17,951 nucleotides of DNA. It comes from Acidobacteriota bacterium (lineage in GTDB: Bacteria > Acidobacteriota > Terriglobia > Terriglobales > Acidobacteriaceae). The position numbers were made by a program, and so were the translations under genes. The notes beneath the pieces are model-generated. The model was not told the origin of the DNA and made no database searches. It was given only the letters and a program-made list of their open reading frames with translations. The stretch spans positions 1 to 17,951 of the forward strand of contig JAKAAZ010000055.1 of assembly GCA_021802085.1 (NCBI GenBank), in the 5' to 3' direction. Every line of letters begins with the position of its first letter. The first letter of the stretch is position 1. Shown piece by piece: positions 1-8,400 of the stretch.

Positions 1-468
1 AGCTGGCAGCAAATGGACAAGGATGGCGATCACTATAAGCTGGCATTCGATAAACCGGGCACGTGGAGCCAGAAATACAACCTGGTGTGGGATCAGTTGC
101 TGGGGCTGCATCTGTTCCCTGCCTCGGTACGGGAGACGGAACTGGCGTTCTATCGGAAGCAACTGAACCTCTACGGATTACCGCTCGACAGCCGCGCCAC
201 CTACACCAAGCTCGATTGGGAACTTTGGACGGCTACTTTATCTTCGAGTCAGAACCAGTTCGATACCTTTGTGAACCCGCTTGTGCAATGGGTCAGCGCA
301 ACGCCGTCCCGCGTGCCGCTGACAGACTGGTACGACACGGTCACGGGCAGGCAGCAGGGTTTCCAGGCTCGCTCCGTCGTGGGCGGAATTTACATCAAGG
401 CACTCGCGGACAAGGCAATCGCCGAAAAGTGGCAAGCCACCGCAAGCAAGGTAAAACCGGGCCAATGA
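1..468 (+). CDS. GtaA-like glutaminase-family protein (DUF4965/DUF1793), C-terminal fragment
   Basis: The 5' end lies outside the window; the frame is open from base 1 and ends at TGA 466-468, leaving 155 codons. The visible part has the signature of the C-terminal alpha/alpha-toroid domain of the fungal/bacterial glutaminase A family: KYNLVWDQLLGLHLFP, then YGLPLDSRATYTKLDWELWTA, then TPSRVPLTDWYDT followed by QGFQARSVVGGIYIK. Family members are usually secreted proteins of about 700-900 residues with DUF5127, DUF4965 and DUF1793 regions. Fungal members deamidate glutamine, but many bacterial ones have no tested activity and may act on glycans. The C-terminus is short and carries no added module. 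The DUF1080 gene follows 67 bases downstream on the same strand, so the two may be co-transcribed. Family assignment is firm; the activity is not shown by the sequence. Confidence 0.85.
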   Translation, partial: SWQQMDKDGDHYKLAFDKPGTWSQKYNLVWDQLLGLHLFPASVRETELAFYRKQLNLYGLPLDSRATYTKLDWELWTATLSSSQNQFDTFVNPLVQWVSATPSRVPLTDWYDTVTGRQQGFQARSVVGGIYIKALADKAIAEKWQATASKVKPGQ

Positions 469-535
469 CACGGCGACGGTACTATGGGAATGCTTCGATG
501 ACTGCAATGCGGTGTGAGTATGGGGAGGGTGAAAC

Positions 536-1198
536 GTGAAATCGCGGAAGGGTTTGCTGGGAACGACTTTTCTGCTTTTGATCGCCACTTGTTCCGTGGC
601 ACAAGAGCAACCGATCTCGACCGAGGGCCCTGGATGGGTGAATCTGTTCCCGAGCGTGTCCTTGAAGGGGTGGACTCGCGTGCCGATACCTCCCCAAGAT
701 CCGCTCAATCCTGTTTCGCAATGGCATGTGGACGCAGTCCATCGGGTAATTCTCTGTGATGGCGATCGCGGCCATGAATGGCTTCGATACAACCACCCGT
801 ATAAAAATTTTGTTCTTCATGTGGAATGGCGATATTTCCCGGTCCAGGGAAAGCAGGGTTATAACAGCGGCGTGTTCGTTCGCAACAACGCGGACGGGAG
901 TGTCTGGTACCAGGCTCAGGTCGGCAATGTCATTTATCTATTCGGTGACAACCCTGTCGATGGTACTGTGAAGCGCTTTAACCTCAGCGCGCAAGGCAAA
1001 CCGGCGAAGCCTGCGGGAGAGTGGAACGCCTTGGATGTGCGCTGTCAGGGTCATACCATCACTCTTTGGCTCAACGGGGCCCTCAGCGGTACGTTCACGA
1101 ACGCTGCACAAACCAAAGGATTCATCGGTCTCGAAGCAGAGGGGTACAAAATCGAATTCCGCAACCTGAAATTGAAAACGTTGAGCGGCAAGAGCTAG
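536..1198 (+). CDS. secreted DUF1080 (3-keto-disaccharide hydrolase-like) protein
   Basis: A protein of 220 residues with a GTG start. The start is supported by a strong ribosome binding site, GGGGAGG, 7 bases upstream. Residues 1-22 form a signal peptide (positive start, hydrophobic LLGTTFLLLIA, likely cleavage after SVA), so the product is exported. The remainder is one concanavalin-like jellyroll domain of the DUF1080/3-keto-glycoside hydrolase type. Visible hallmarks are NLFPSVSLKGW, FVLHVEWRYFP, GYNSGVFVRN, GEWNALDVRCQGHTITLWLNG and the closing GFIGLEAEGYKIEFRNLKLK. Known members cleave 3-keto-disaccharides or glycosides produced by oxidoreductases, while many are uncharacterised carbohydrate-binding proteins. 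A Cys lies near the cleavage site (IATC), but the residue before it is Thr, so a lipoprotein is less likely than a soluble periplasmic protein. A stem-loop follows the stop codon. Confidence 0.88.
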   Translation: MKSRKGLLGTTFLLLIATCSVAQEQPISTEGPGWVNLFPSVSLKGWTRVPIPPQDPLNPVSQWHVDAVHRVILCDGDRGHEWLRYNHPYKNFVLHVEWRYFPVQGKQGYNSGVFVRNNADGSVWYQAQVGNVIYLFGDNPVDGTVKRFNLSAQGKPAKPAGEWNALDVRCQGHTITLWLNGALSGTFTNAAQTKGFIGLEAEGYKIEFRNLKLKTLSGKS

Positions 1199-1237
1199 CC
1201 ACGATGAAAGCTTCTTACAAGATATTGCTCCAGTTTC

Positions 1238-1269
1238 GCTGTTGGTAGGACGCGGGTCCTAATAACAGC
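1238..1269. terminator. bidirectional stem-loop between convergent genes
   Basis: An inverted repeat with 14-base arms (1238-1251 and 1256-1269) around a GCGG loop. Thirteen of the 14 pairs can form, one of them a G-T wobble, with a single G/A mismatch. It lies in the 76-base gap between two convergent genes, 39 bases after the stop of the DUF1080 gene and 5 bases from the stop of the LarA-like gene, so it could end transcripts from both sides. No T-run follows on either strand, so it is not a textbook intrinsic terminator. It could instead protect mRNA 3' ends or act with Rho. Confidence 0.6.
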
Positions 1270-1274
1270 GCCCA

Positions 1275-2549
1275 TCACTGTGCGAGACGTCCTTCATAGG
1301 CCCAAAGGGCCAGCGCAGGATTTGAGATGAAAAAGATCTCTTCGCCGTCGACGATGTTCCAGCCATCGGTCAGCTTGGCAGGATCGTATTTTGCGGTGTA
1401 TTCCGCGAGGTCTCCATATGCGAAGTGAGCGCCTTCCATCTCCTCGCGCGTAAGATGGCCGGGACAGTAACGGATGGTGAAACGGCCTTCGCTGGAGCCG
1501 TGGATAAGGTGCGCTGCGGCCGATAGATTGCTTGCAAGCGCCGGGTCGTTCTTGACGGCTTCAAGAGTTGCAGGCGTGCCACAATATCCGTACTTGCGAA
1601 TGAGCGTGTCGATGGCGGGGTCCTCGCCGAAGGCACGCACGCCGGGAGCGAGGATGATTAGTTCCGCGTTGTCCGCTAACGCCATGCGGGTGCGGTAGAC
1701 GCTCTTGTTGCCGAGCCACGTGGTCTTGAACTCGTGCGCATCGAGGAAGACGACCGCCTTGTGAATCTCGCGATCCATCACAAAGAAGTTGACCTTGAGG
1801 CTGAGTTCGGCGGCGCGCTCGAAACACTCGGCATCATCTCCTATATATAGACCGTTGATGACGAGCTTGCCGGCGGCATTCTTGCTGACGACGGTCTGGA
1901 CATAGACGATCGGCAGGTTTTGGGCGAAGTGGTCGCTGGCGTAGTTGAGGATGTGCCGCACAGGATTGGCCGCTCGGCCCATCATGCGCTCCATTCCGTA
2001 GACGGCGCCGAGGAAGTGGCTGCGGTGAATGGCCTGCACGCCACCGGTGCCGACAAAGATGTTCTTGTTGTAGTTGGCCATGCCGGCGACTTCGTGAGGA
2101 ACCACCTGTCCGATGGAGAGAATCAGGTCGTGACCGCCATCTCGCAGCAGTTTGTTCACCCCCACGGGAATGGTGTAATCAAGCCTCCCTTCGCTGACTT
2201 CAGCGATGACCTCGCTTGGCACTTCGCCGAGGGTGACGACGTCGTTGCGCCAGTTATGGACGCGGAACAGACTGCGGGGGATGGAGCCGAACATGGTCTG
2301 AATTTCGTAGTCGGTCATCGGATTGTGCGTGCCGAGCGCGGGCAGAACATCGGTGAGGGCTGCACCATAGTAGTCCCAGGCATACTGGGTGAGGACGCCG
2401 CTCATGGAGTGCATGCGCGTGAAGTCGGGAGGCACGGCGAGAACTTTCTTGCGGGAACCGAGTTTGTCGAGTGCGGCAAATAGGCTCGCCTTGACCTCGG
2501 CGGGAGAGAACTCGGTGGTCGGCGATCCGGCGGCGAAAAATAGGCTCAT
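1275..2549 (-). CDS. LarA-like (nickel-pincer) racemase/epimerase superfamily protein
   Basis: A protein of 424 residues. ATG 2547-2549 is preceded by AAAGG about 6 bases upstream. It matches the lactate racemase (LarA/DUF2088) superfamily. The N-terminal part has VPPDFTRMHS (about 39-48) and the GTHNPMTDYE motif with His75. The central part has GQVVPHEVAGMANYNKNIF and IHRSHFLGAVYGMERMMG, with His152, Lys162 and His175/178. These positions resemble the catalytic His residues and the Lys/His that hold the nickel-pincer nucleotide in characterised LarA, although the mapping is by eye. The superfamily racemises or epimerises 2-hydroxy acids; this subgroup is sometimes annotated as D-mannonate epimerase, which I cannot confirm. 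There is no signal peptide, so it is cytoplasmic. No cofactor-synthesis genes (larB, larC, larE) occur in the window. It is divergent from the HugZ-like gene and convergent with the DUF1080 gene. Confidence 0.82.
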   Translation of the reverse strand: MSLFFAAGSPTTEFSPAEVKASLFAALDKLGSRKKVLAVPPDFTRMHSMSGVLTQYAWDYYGAALTDVLPALGTHNPMTDYEIQTMFGSIPRSLFRVHNWRNDVVTLGEVPSEVIAEVSEGRLDYTIPVGVNKLLRDGGHDLILSIGQVVPHEVAGMANYNKNIFVGTGGVQAIHRSHFLGAVYGMERMMGRAANPVRHILNYASDHFAQNLPIVYVQTVVSKNAAGKLVINGLYIGDDAECFERAAELSLKVNFFVMDREIHKAVVFLDAHEFKTTWLGNKSVYRTRMALADNAELIILAPGVRAFGEDPAIDTLIRKYGYCGTPATLEAVKNDPALASNLSAAAHLIHGSSEGRFTIRYCPGHLTREEMEGAHFAYGDLAEYTAKYDPAKLTDGWNIVDGEEIFFISNPALALWAYEGRLAQ

Positions 2550-2644
2550 ACGACCTTTATCGTATTCCCTTCACGGGAGCAGTGAAAGTGGCGCGTTTCC
2601 CTCACGCGCGGCTGATGCCGTAGCCTTAGTTTTGAGGGGACCCT

Positions 2645-3445
2645 ATGCCGTCCAATGAATCCACCGCCCCACGCCAGCACGCATCCACGGGACATGCTCT
2701 GCCGCAATTGCCCGAACCGACCTATGCCGAACGCGTCCGCACGCTACTCTCTCTCTCCACTGTCGCCACGCTCTCGACACTCTCCAGGAAGCATGTGGGG
2801 TTTCCCTTTGGGTCGTTGATGCCCTATGCTCTCGACGCTGCGGGCCGGCCGATCTTTCTGATCAGTAACATGGCGATGCATACCCAGAATTTAAAGGCCG
2901 ACGCGCGCGCCAGCCTTTTCATCGGGCAAGCAGGCGCGGGCGGCGATCCGCTCGGCGCGGCCCGAGCCACGCTGATGGGTTATGCCGAATCTGTGCCACC
3001 GGAAGATCTAGCCGCGATCCGAGAAACCTATCTTGCCCGGCACGAGACCAGCCGCTACTGGGTGGACTTCGCCGACTTTGGTTTCTTCCGGCTCCAGCCA
3101 ATCGATATCTATTATGTGGGCGGCTTTGGCGTCATGGGATGGGTCGATCCGGGGGAATATGAACACGCAGCACCCGATCCGCTGGCCGACGCCGCGGCGG
3201 GCATTCTCGCCCATATGAATACCGACCATGTCGACTCTATGATTTTACTGGCGCGAACCCACGCGCAACTCGAAGCGACGGAGGCGACTATGACCTCCGT
3301 CGACCGCCTGGGATTCTCCCTGCGACTGAAAACAGCCGAGGGAATGAAAGGCGCTCGCATTAATTTTCTCCGCGAAGTGGCTACACCGCAGGAAACGCGG
3401 AAGGCACTTGTCGAGATGGTCCGGCAGGCTGAAGCAGCCGTCTAG
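2645..3445 (+). CDS. HugZ-like pyridoxamine 5'-phosphate oxidase-fold protein with C-terminal DUF2470
   Basis: A protein of 266 residues; ATG 2645 has GAGGGGA about 5 bases upstream. Residues about 25-165 form an FMN-binding split-barrel domain, with FPFGSLMPYALD, GRPIFLISNMAMHTQNL, RASLFI, DPLGAARATLMG, a YLARH/Y/F-DF segment and IYYVGGFGVMGW. Residues about 175-262 form a DUF2470 domain with the HMNTDH motif (His190, His195). This architecture is that of the HugZ/HutZ heme-degradation family and of many general 'heme iron utilization' proteins. No heme uptake or TonB genes are next to it, so a role in iron release from heme is only a family-based suggestion; another flavin-dependent function is equally possible. 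The protein is cytoplasmic. It is divergent from the LarA-like gene, with 95 bases between the start codons. Confidence 0.88.
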   Translation: MPSNESTAPRQHASTGHALPQLPEPTYAERVRTLLSLSTVATLSTLSRKHVGFPFGSLMPYALDAAGRPIFLISNMAMHTQNLKADARASLFIGQAGAGGDPLGAARATLMGYAESVPPEDLAAIRETYLARHETSRYWVDFADFGFFRLQPIDIYYVGGFGVMGWVDPGEYEHAAPDPLADAAAGILAHMNTDHVDSMILLARTHAQLEATEATMTSVDRLGFSLRLKTAEGMKGARINFLREVATPQETRKALVEMVRQAEAAV

Positions 3446-3463
3446 TCCGACTGCCGTTTCGGC

Positions 3464-3485
3464 TCAGAAATCGCTCTATTTCTGA
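3464..3485. terminator. perfect 8-bp stem-loop after the HugZ-like gene
   Basis: TCAGAAAT at 3464-3471 and ATTTCTGA at 3478-3485 form a perfect 8-base inverted repeat with a 6-base loop, beginning 18 bases after the stop codon. It is well placed as a transcript end for the HugZ-like gene, but no T-run follows. Because it also lies 84 bases before the PadR start, it might instead be a protein-binding dyad. Confidence 0.45.
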
Positions 3486-3509
3486 CACTGGAGTTGTCCT
3501 CGATTCTTC

Positions 3510-3551
3510 CTGTGGTCACGCCACAGAATCTATGCCATACTTATGTGGCAT
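3510..3551 (+). promoter_or_regulatory. paired dyads upstream of padR (candidate PadR operator region)
   Basis: Two inverted repeats lie directly upstream of the PadR start. CTGTGG (3510-3515) and CCACAG (3521-3526) flank 5 bases, and ATGCCA (3532-3537) and TGGCAT (3546-3551) flank 8 bases. PadR-family repressors are dimers that bind dyads in their own promoters, often with half-sites separated by 8 bases. The second dyad has that spacing and lies 17 bases before the start codon, so it is the better operator candidate. The link to PadR is inference; no clear -35/-10 pair could be fixed. Confidence 0.4.
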
Positions 3552-3568
3552 CGGCACAGGAGACGAGA

Positions 3569-3919
3569 ATGGCGGATGTGAAGCTCGATCTGCTGCAAGG
3601 CACCTTGGACTTGATGGTTCTGCAGACGCTGGCCTCCATGGGTCCCCTGCATGGTTACGGTATCGCTCGCCGTATTGAGCAGGTGAGCGGCGACGAGATT
3701 CTTCTGAATCAGGGCACGATTTACGCTTCCCTCGTTCGTCTGCAACAGCGGGGATGGATCTCCGCGCAATGGGGCATCTCCGAGAACAACCGCAAGGCGA
3801 AGTACTACGCCATCACGAGGAGCGGTCGCGGCCAGTTGGCCAAGGACTCGGCCTACTGGCGTCGCCTGTCCAGCGTCATGGGGCGCGTGCTGGCCATGCA
3901 GTCGGAAGGAGACCTGTAA
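3569..3919 (+). CDS. PadR-family transcriptional regulator
   Basis: A protein of 116 residues starting MADVKLDLLQGTLDLMVL. ATG 3569 is chosen because AGGAG lies 6 bases upstream and because family members start just before this LLQGTLDLMVLQTL helix; the reading frame extends upstream to 3494 without family similarity. A winged helix-turn-helix covers about residues 8-85, with GPLHGYGIARRIEQVSG, the recognition region LNQGTIYASLVRLQQRGWI and the wing segment RKAKYYAITRSGR. A short C-terminal helix for dimerisation follows. The stop codon overlaps the permease start (TAATG), so both are translated from one mRNA. PadR-permease pairs of this kind are typical of Acidobacteria, where the regulator probably represses its own operon. 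Because the permease is broken, the regulator may now have no local target of value. Confidence 0.92.
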   Translation: MADVKLDLLQGTLDLMVLQTLASMGPLHGYGIARRIEQVSGDEILLNQGTIYASLVRLQQRGWISAQWGISENNRKAKYYAITRSGRGQLAKDSAYWRRLSSVMGRVLAMQSEGDL

Positions 3920-5136
3920 TGGGCGCGCTGCGGGAATCATGGAATCGTCTGCAGTCGTTCTTTCAGAAGCAGCAACGGGATGCGGAGCTGGATGCTGAAA
4001 TCGCTGCGCATGTCGAACTGGCCTTCGAAGAGAATATGCGGCTGGGCATGCCGGAGGCGGAAGCCCGACGGCAGGCACTCATACGTTTTGGCGGTGTGCA
4101 GCAGGCCAAAGAGCGGCAGCGTGCGGCGCGTGGACTTCCGTGGCTCGACATTCTGCTGCAGGACATACGCTACACATTGCGGACGCTGGGCCGGGATCGT
4201 GGATTCACCATCGTCGCAGTGCTGATTCTGGGGCTGGGGATTGGCGCCAACGTCGCCGTCTTCAGCGTGGTCAATACAATTTTGCTGCGACCGTTGCCGT
4301 TTTCTCAGCCGCAAAGACTCATTCGGATTACGACGAAAAACACCACGGGCGGCGAGTCCAGCATGACTTATTCTACGGATGCCACCCAGGAATTTCAGCA
4401 GCGCAACAAGTCATTTCAAAGCGTGACCGGCTACTTCGCTTTCACCTCCAGCGATAACTACAAGCTGACCGTGGGGCAAGGCCAGCCAGTGCCTGTCACC
4501 GGAATCCTGGTGATGGGGAATTTTTTTCAGACGTTGGGGGTCGAACCGTTCCTCGGGCGTTTGTTTACAGCGGATGAATGCTTGCCGAACAGCCGCCCCG
4601 CTGTTCTGCTCAGCTATGCCTTCTGGAAGCGGCAGTTTGGCGGCAATCGCAGCATCGTCGGGCAGGCCATCGATTTGAATGGCTCGCCTGTGACCGTAGT
4701 CGGCGTTCTGCCCAATACATTCGATTTTGGCTCGGTCTTCTCTCCGGGGGCGAAGGTTGACATCTTTACTCCGTTCATCATGTACAACTTTCAGGATGAT
4801 GGAAATGTCCTGGCACTCATGGGCCTTCTCAAGTCGGGAGTGACTTTGGTAGCGGCGCAGGCAGAAGCCGATCTCCTCTTTCCAAAACTCGATCCCAGTT
4901 TAAGGAATCCAAATTGGAAGGGAGACTACACCGGCAGGCTACTTGGCATGAAAGATTATGTAACCGGGAAGCTGCGCCGATCCCTGATTGTATTGTGGTC
5001 CGCGGTGGGCATGATCCTGCTGATTGTCTGCGTGAACCTGTCGAACCTACTGCTGGCGCTGACGGCCGCGCGCAGCATGGAATTTGCCATGCGCAGTGCG
5101 CTGGGAGCAGGACGTGGCCGGCTCATTCGCCAGTAG
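3919..5136 (+). CDS. ADOP/MacB-type ABC transporter permease, truncated (probable pseudogene)
   Basis: The reading frame gives 405 residues from ATG 3919, which overlaps the PadR stop. The frame continues upstream to 3754, but that part has no similarity. Residues 1-75 are the cytoplasmic prefix found in acidobacterial permeases (AELDAEIAAHVEL, EARRQALIRFGG). Residues 80-125 match DIRYTLRTLGRDRGFT plus a first membrane helix (97-119). Residues about 125-340 are a MacB-like periplasmic domain. The second membrane helix (356-380) runs into SMEFAMRSALGAGRGRLIRQ, and then TAG follows exactly where family members continue with a Leu and then LTES. The next codons still read LTESLILF before more stops. 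Intact members are about 800-900 residues with two MacB/FtsX repeats, so more than half is missing. The product would have one complete periplasmic domain but only two helices, and is unlikely to work as a transporter. No ATPase gene is adjacent, as is usual for these orphan permeases. Confidence 0.85.
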   Translation: MGALRESWNRLQSFFQKQQRDAELDAEIAAHVELAFEENMRLGMPEAEARRQALIRFGGVQQAKERQRAARGLPWLDILLQDIRYTLRTLGRDRGFTIVAVLILGLGIGANVAVFSVVNTILLRPLPFSQPQRLIRITTKNTTGGESSMTYSTDATQEFQQRNKSFQSVTGYFAFTSSDNYKLTVGQGQPVPVTGILVMGNFFQTLGVEPFLGRLFTADECLPNSRPAVLLSYAFWKRQFGGNRSIVGQAIDLNGSPVTVVGVLPNTFDFGSVFSPGAKVDIFTPFIMYNFQDDGNVLALMGLLKSGVTLVAAQAEADLLFPKLDPSLRNPNWKGDYTGRLLGMKDYVTGKLRRSLIVLWSAVGMILLIVCVNLSNLLLALTAARSMEFAMRSALGAGRGRLIRQ

Positions 5137-5453
5137 CTGACCGAGAGCCTCATCCTTTTCTGGCGCTGGATGGAACAGGCCAATGGATAGCGAGTCGCCA
5201 TCTTTCAGCGGGAAACGTCTCGACGTCGAAGCAGGCGGGCCGCTTCCGTCTCGCCTTCCGTCCTAAGCCCACCCTTTCAGGGATTTATGAAGCGGTCAAA
5301 GCAAAATCAACGGACGATCGCCCATATTGGTATAAAATAAAACCCTCCAGTACCAGTTGCAGAGCGGATTCGCGTGTCTCGCTCGCGAGATGCCACCTGA
5401 CTATCCGCACCGTATACAGATTTCCAGATCGTGAAAGCTAAGCAGAGGAATCA
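5137..5453 (+). other. decayed permease tail and gltB leader (no intact gene)
   Basis: These 317 bases hold no gene I can support. The first 65 or so look like the decayed continuation of the permease: LTESLILF directly after the TAG, then, one frame over, LALDGTGQWIAS, which resembles the glycine-rich helix that normally follows. After about 5200 no permease similarity remains, so the second half of the gene was deleted rather than just interrupted. The later part is more AT-rich and should carry the gltB promoter. A TATAAAAT stretch at 5331-5338 could be a -10 box, but no convincing -35 box lies at the right distance. No riboswitch-like structure or attenuator was recognised. Confidence 0.45.
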
Positions 5454-8400
5454 ATGTCAAATTTCCATGCAGTTTCCGGCTTACCGTCCGCACAGGGCCT
5501 GTACCACCCATGCCACGAACATGACGCGTGCGGAATTGGATTTGTCGCCAGCATTCGCGGAGAGAAGAGCCACGAAATTATCCTGAAAGGGATCGAGGTT
5601 CTGATCAATCTGACGCATCGCGGAGCCTGCGGCTGCGACCCGGAAACTGGCGATGGCGCTGGCATTCTGATCCAGATTCCTCATCGCTTCTTCGCGCGCG
5701 AGTGCAAACGATTAGGCTTTGAGCTGCCGGAGTCGGGCGCCTATGCGGCGGGCATGGTCTTTTTGCCGGTGGAGAAGCTGAACCGCCTGCAGTGTGAAGG
5801 AATCTTCGAAGAAATCGTGCGGGATGAAGGACTGACTGTTTTGGGCTGGCGGGACATCCCCTGCGACGGCAATGCCATCGGCCGAGTGGCGCGCGCAAGC
5901 CAACCCTACATTCAACAGATTTTTATCGGGAAACCCGCCGAACTCGATGAAGATGCCTTCGAGCGCAAGCTGTATGTGGTTCGCAAGCGGACGGAACGCG
6001 CGATTGCAGCCTCCGAGATAGAGGATAAGGACTTTTTTTACATTCCATCTCTTTCCGCTCGCACCATTATTTACAAAGGTCTGCTGCTGGCTCCGCAGAT
6101 CGCGAGTTTCTACGGGGAATTGTCCGATCCTGAAGTCACCAGCGCGCTTTGCCTGGTCCATCAGCGTTTTTCGACGAACACGTTTCCCAGTTGGCGGCTC
6201 GCGCATCCGTTCCGTTACATAGCGCACAACGGCGAAATCAACACCCTGCGCGGCAACGTGAACTGGATGCAGGCGCGGCAGTCGATTTTGTCTTCCCCGG
6301 CATTCGGCGACGACATGCAAAAGGTGTTTCCCGTCATTGAGAAGGGCAGCAGCGATTCCTCGGCGTTCGACAATGCGGTGGAGCTGCTCTTTCAGTCTGG
6401 ACGCTCGATGCCGCACGTCATGTCCATGTTGATTCCGGAATCCTGGTCGGGCAATCCACATATGAAGCCCGAAAAGCGGGCGTTCTATGAGTATCACGCG
6501 TCCCTGATGGAGCCATGGGATGGCCCCGCGGCCATCGCGTTTACTGACGGACGAGTCATTGGAGCGTCGCTCGACCGCAATGGCCTGCGGCCTGGCCGCT
6601 ATGTCGTTACTAAGGACGATATTGTGGTGCTGGCCTCAGAGGCCGGCGTTCTGGACATTCCAGCTGTGAATGTAAAGAAAAAAGGACGGCTGCAGCCGGG
6701 CAAGATGTTCCTGGTGGACACGGTGCAACAACGCATCATTTCCGACAAGGAGATCAAGCAGCAACTTGCCGCGCGCCAGCCGTACAACGAGTGGCTGAAG
6801 CAAAACCAGATCACGCTGGACCAATTGCCGGAGCCCTCCCGCGTCTATTCGGCCAACCCCGATACGCTTTTGCGTCGGCAACGGGTATTTGGTTACACCG
6901 AAGAAGACATGAAGATGATTCTGGAGCCGATGGCAAGCAAGGGAGAAGAGCCGGTCGGCTCCATGGGAACCGATACTCCGCTAGCTTGTCTGTCGGACCG
7001 GCCGCAGATGCTCTTCAGTTATTTCAAACAGCTCTTTGCGCAAGTCACGAATCCGCCCATCGATCCCATCCGCGAAGAGATGGTCATGTCGCTGATCAGT
7101 TTTATCGGTAGCGAGAGGAACATTCTGGCGGAAACGCCCAAAAACTGCCACACATTGAAGTTGCCTCACGCCATCCTGAACAATCACGAGCTGGAAAAGC
7201 TGCGTCGCGTGTCCACCGGGGATTTGCTGGCAACAACATTGTCCACGCTGTTTCGCGCGGAAGACGGCGAGGCCGGATTGCGGCGCGCGCTCGATGAGCT
7301 ATGCCAGCGCGCATCTCTGGCAGTCCGCTCGGGATATACCTTGTTCATTCTTTCCGACCGCGGAGCGGATGCGCAATACGCTCCCATTCCCAGCCTGCTT
7401 GCGCTGGCTGCGGTTCATTATTTGCTGGTTCGCGAAGAGACGCGGACCCAGGTCGCTCTCATCCTGGAGTCGGGAGAGCCGCGCGAGGTGATGCATTTTG
7501 CGCTGCTCATCGGCTTCGGTGCCAGCGCCATCAACCCATATCTGGCATTCGATTCGATACGGGACCTGGCGCACCGCGGCTATTTAGCCAATGGCATCAC
7601 CCCCGATACCGCCGTGAAGAATTTCATTAAGGCTATCAACAAGGGATTGTTGAAGACGTTCTCGAAAATGGGAATCTCCACATTGCAGAGCTATCGGGGG
7701 GCCCAGGTATTCGAGGCCATCGGTCTGAATAGGGACCTGGTCGAAACTTATTTCCAGGGAACCGCTTCAAGGATCGAGGGGGTGGGTCTCGACGTATTGG
7801 CGCGCGAAGCGCAGATGAAGCACGAGTATGCCTTTGGCCCGCTTACCGATTCGCAGACCGATTTGGCCGTCGGCGGTGCGTACCACTATCGGGTGGACGG
7901 TGAATATCATCTGCTAAATCCGGAAACCATCGGCAAGCTGCAACATGCTGTGCAACAGGGGAACCCGAAAACATTCAAGGAATATACCGACCTGATCGAC
8001 GAGCAAAGCCGCAACATGTGTACTCTGCGCAGCCTGATGCGCATCAAGGAATCGAAGTCTCCGGTTCCTCTGGAAGAAGTGGAGCCGGCCAAGGAGATCG
8101 TCAAGCGCTTCACCACCGGTGCAATGTCGTTCGGCTCGATCAGCAAGGAAGCGCACGAAACGCTTGCCATCGCGATGAACCGGATCGGCGGCATGTCGAA
8201 CACGGGCGAGGGCGGCGAGGATGAGCGCCGTTTCACCGCGGACGCCAATGGAGACTTGCGTCGCAGCGCGGTGAAGCAGATCGCGTCCGGACGCTTCGGA
8301 GTAACGACGAATTATCTGATCAACGCGGATGAGATCCAGATCAAGATGGCCCAGGGCGCCAAGCCGGGAGAAGGTGGCCAGCTGCCAGGGCACAAGGTGG

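Noticed and set aside
536..610. Lipobox in the DUF1080 protein
   Set aside because: The Cys is preceded by Thr rather than Gly, Ala or Ser, and a normal signal peptidase I site (SVA) lies two residues later.
238..820. Minus-strand frames of 184 and 112 residues opposite the glutaminase-like and DUF1080 genes
   Set aside because: No recognisable domain, no start signals, and they cover two well-supported genes on the other strand.
3754..3918. N-terminal extension of the permease frame within padR
   Set aside because: It overlaps the conserved PadR coding region and has no permease similarity; similarity starts exactly at ATG 3919.
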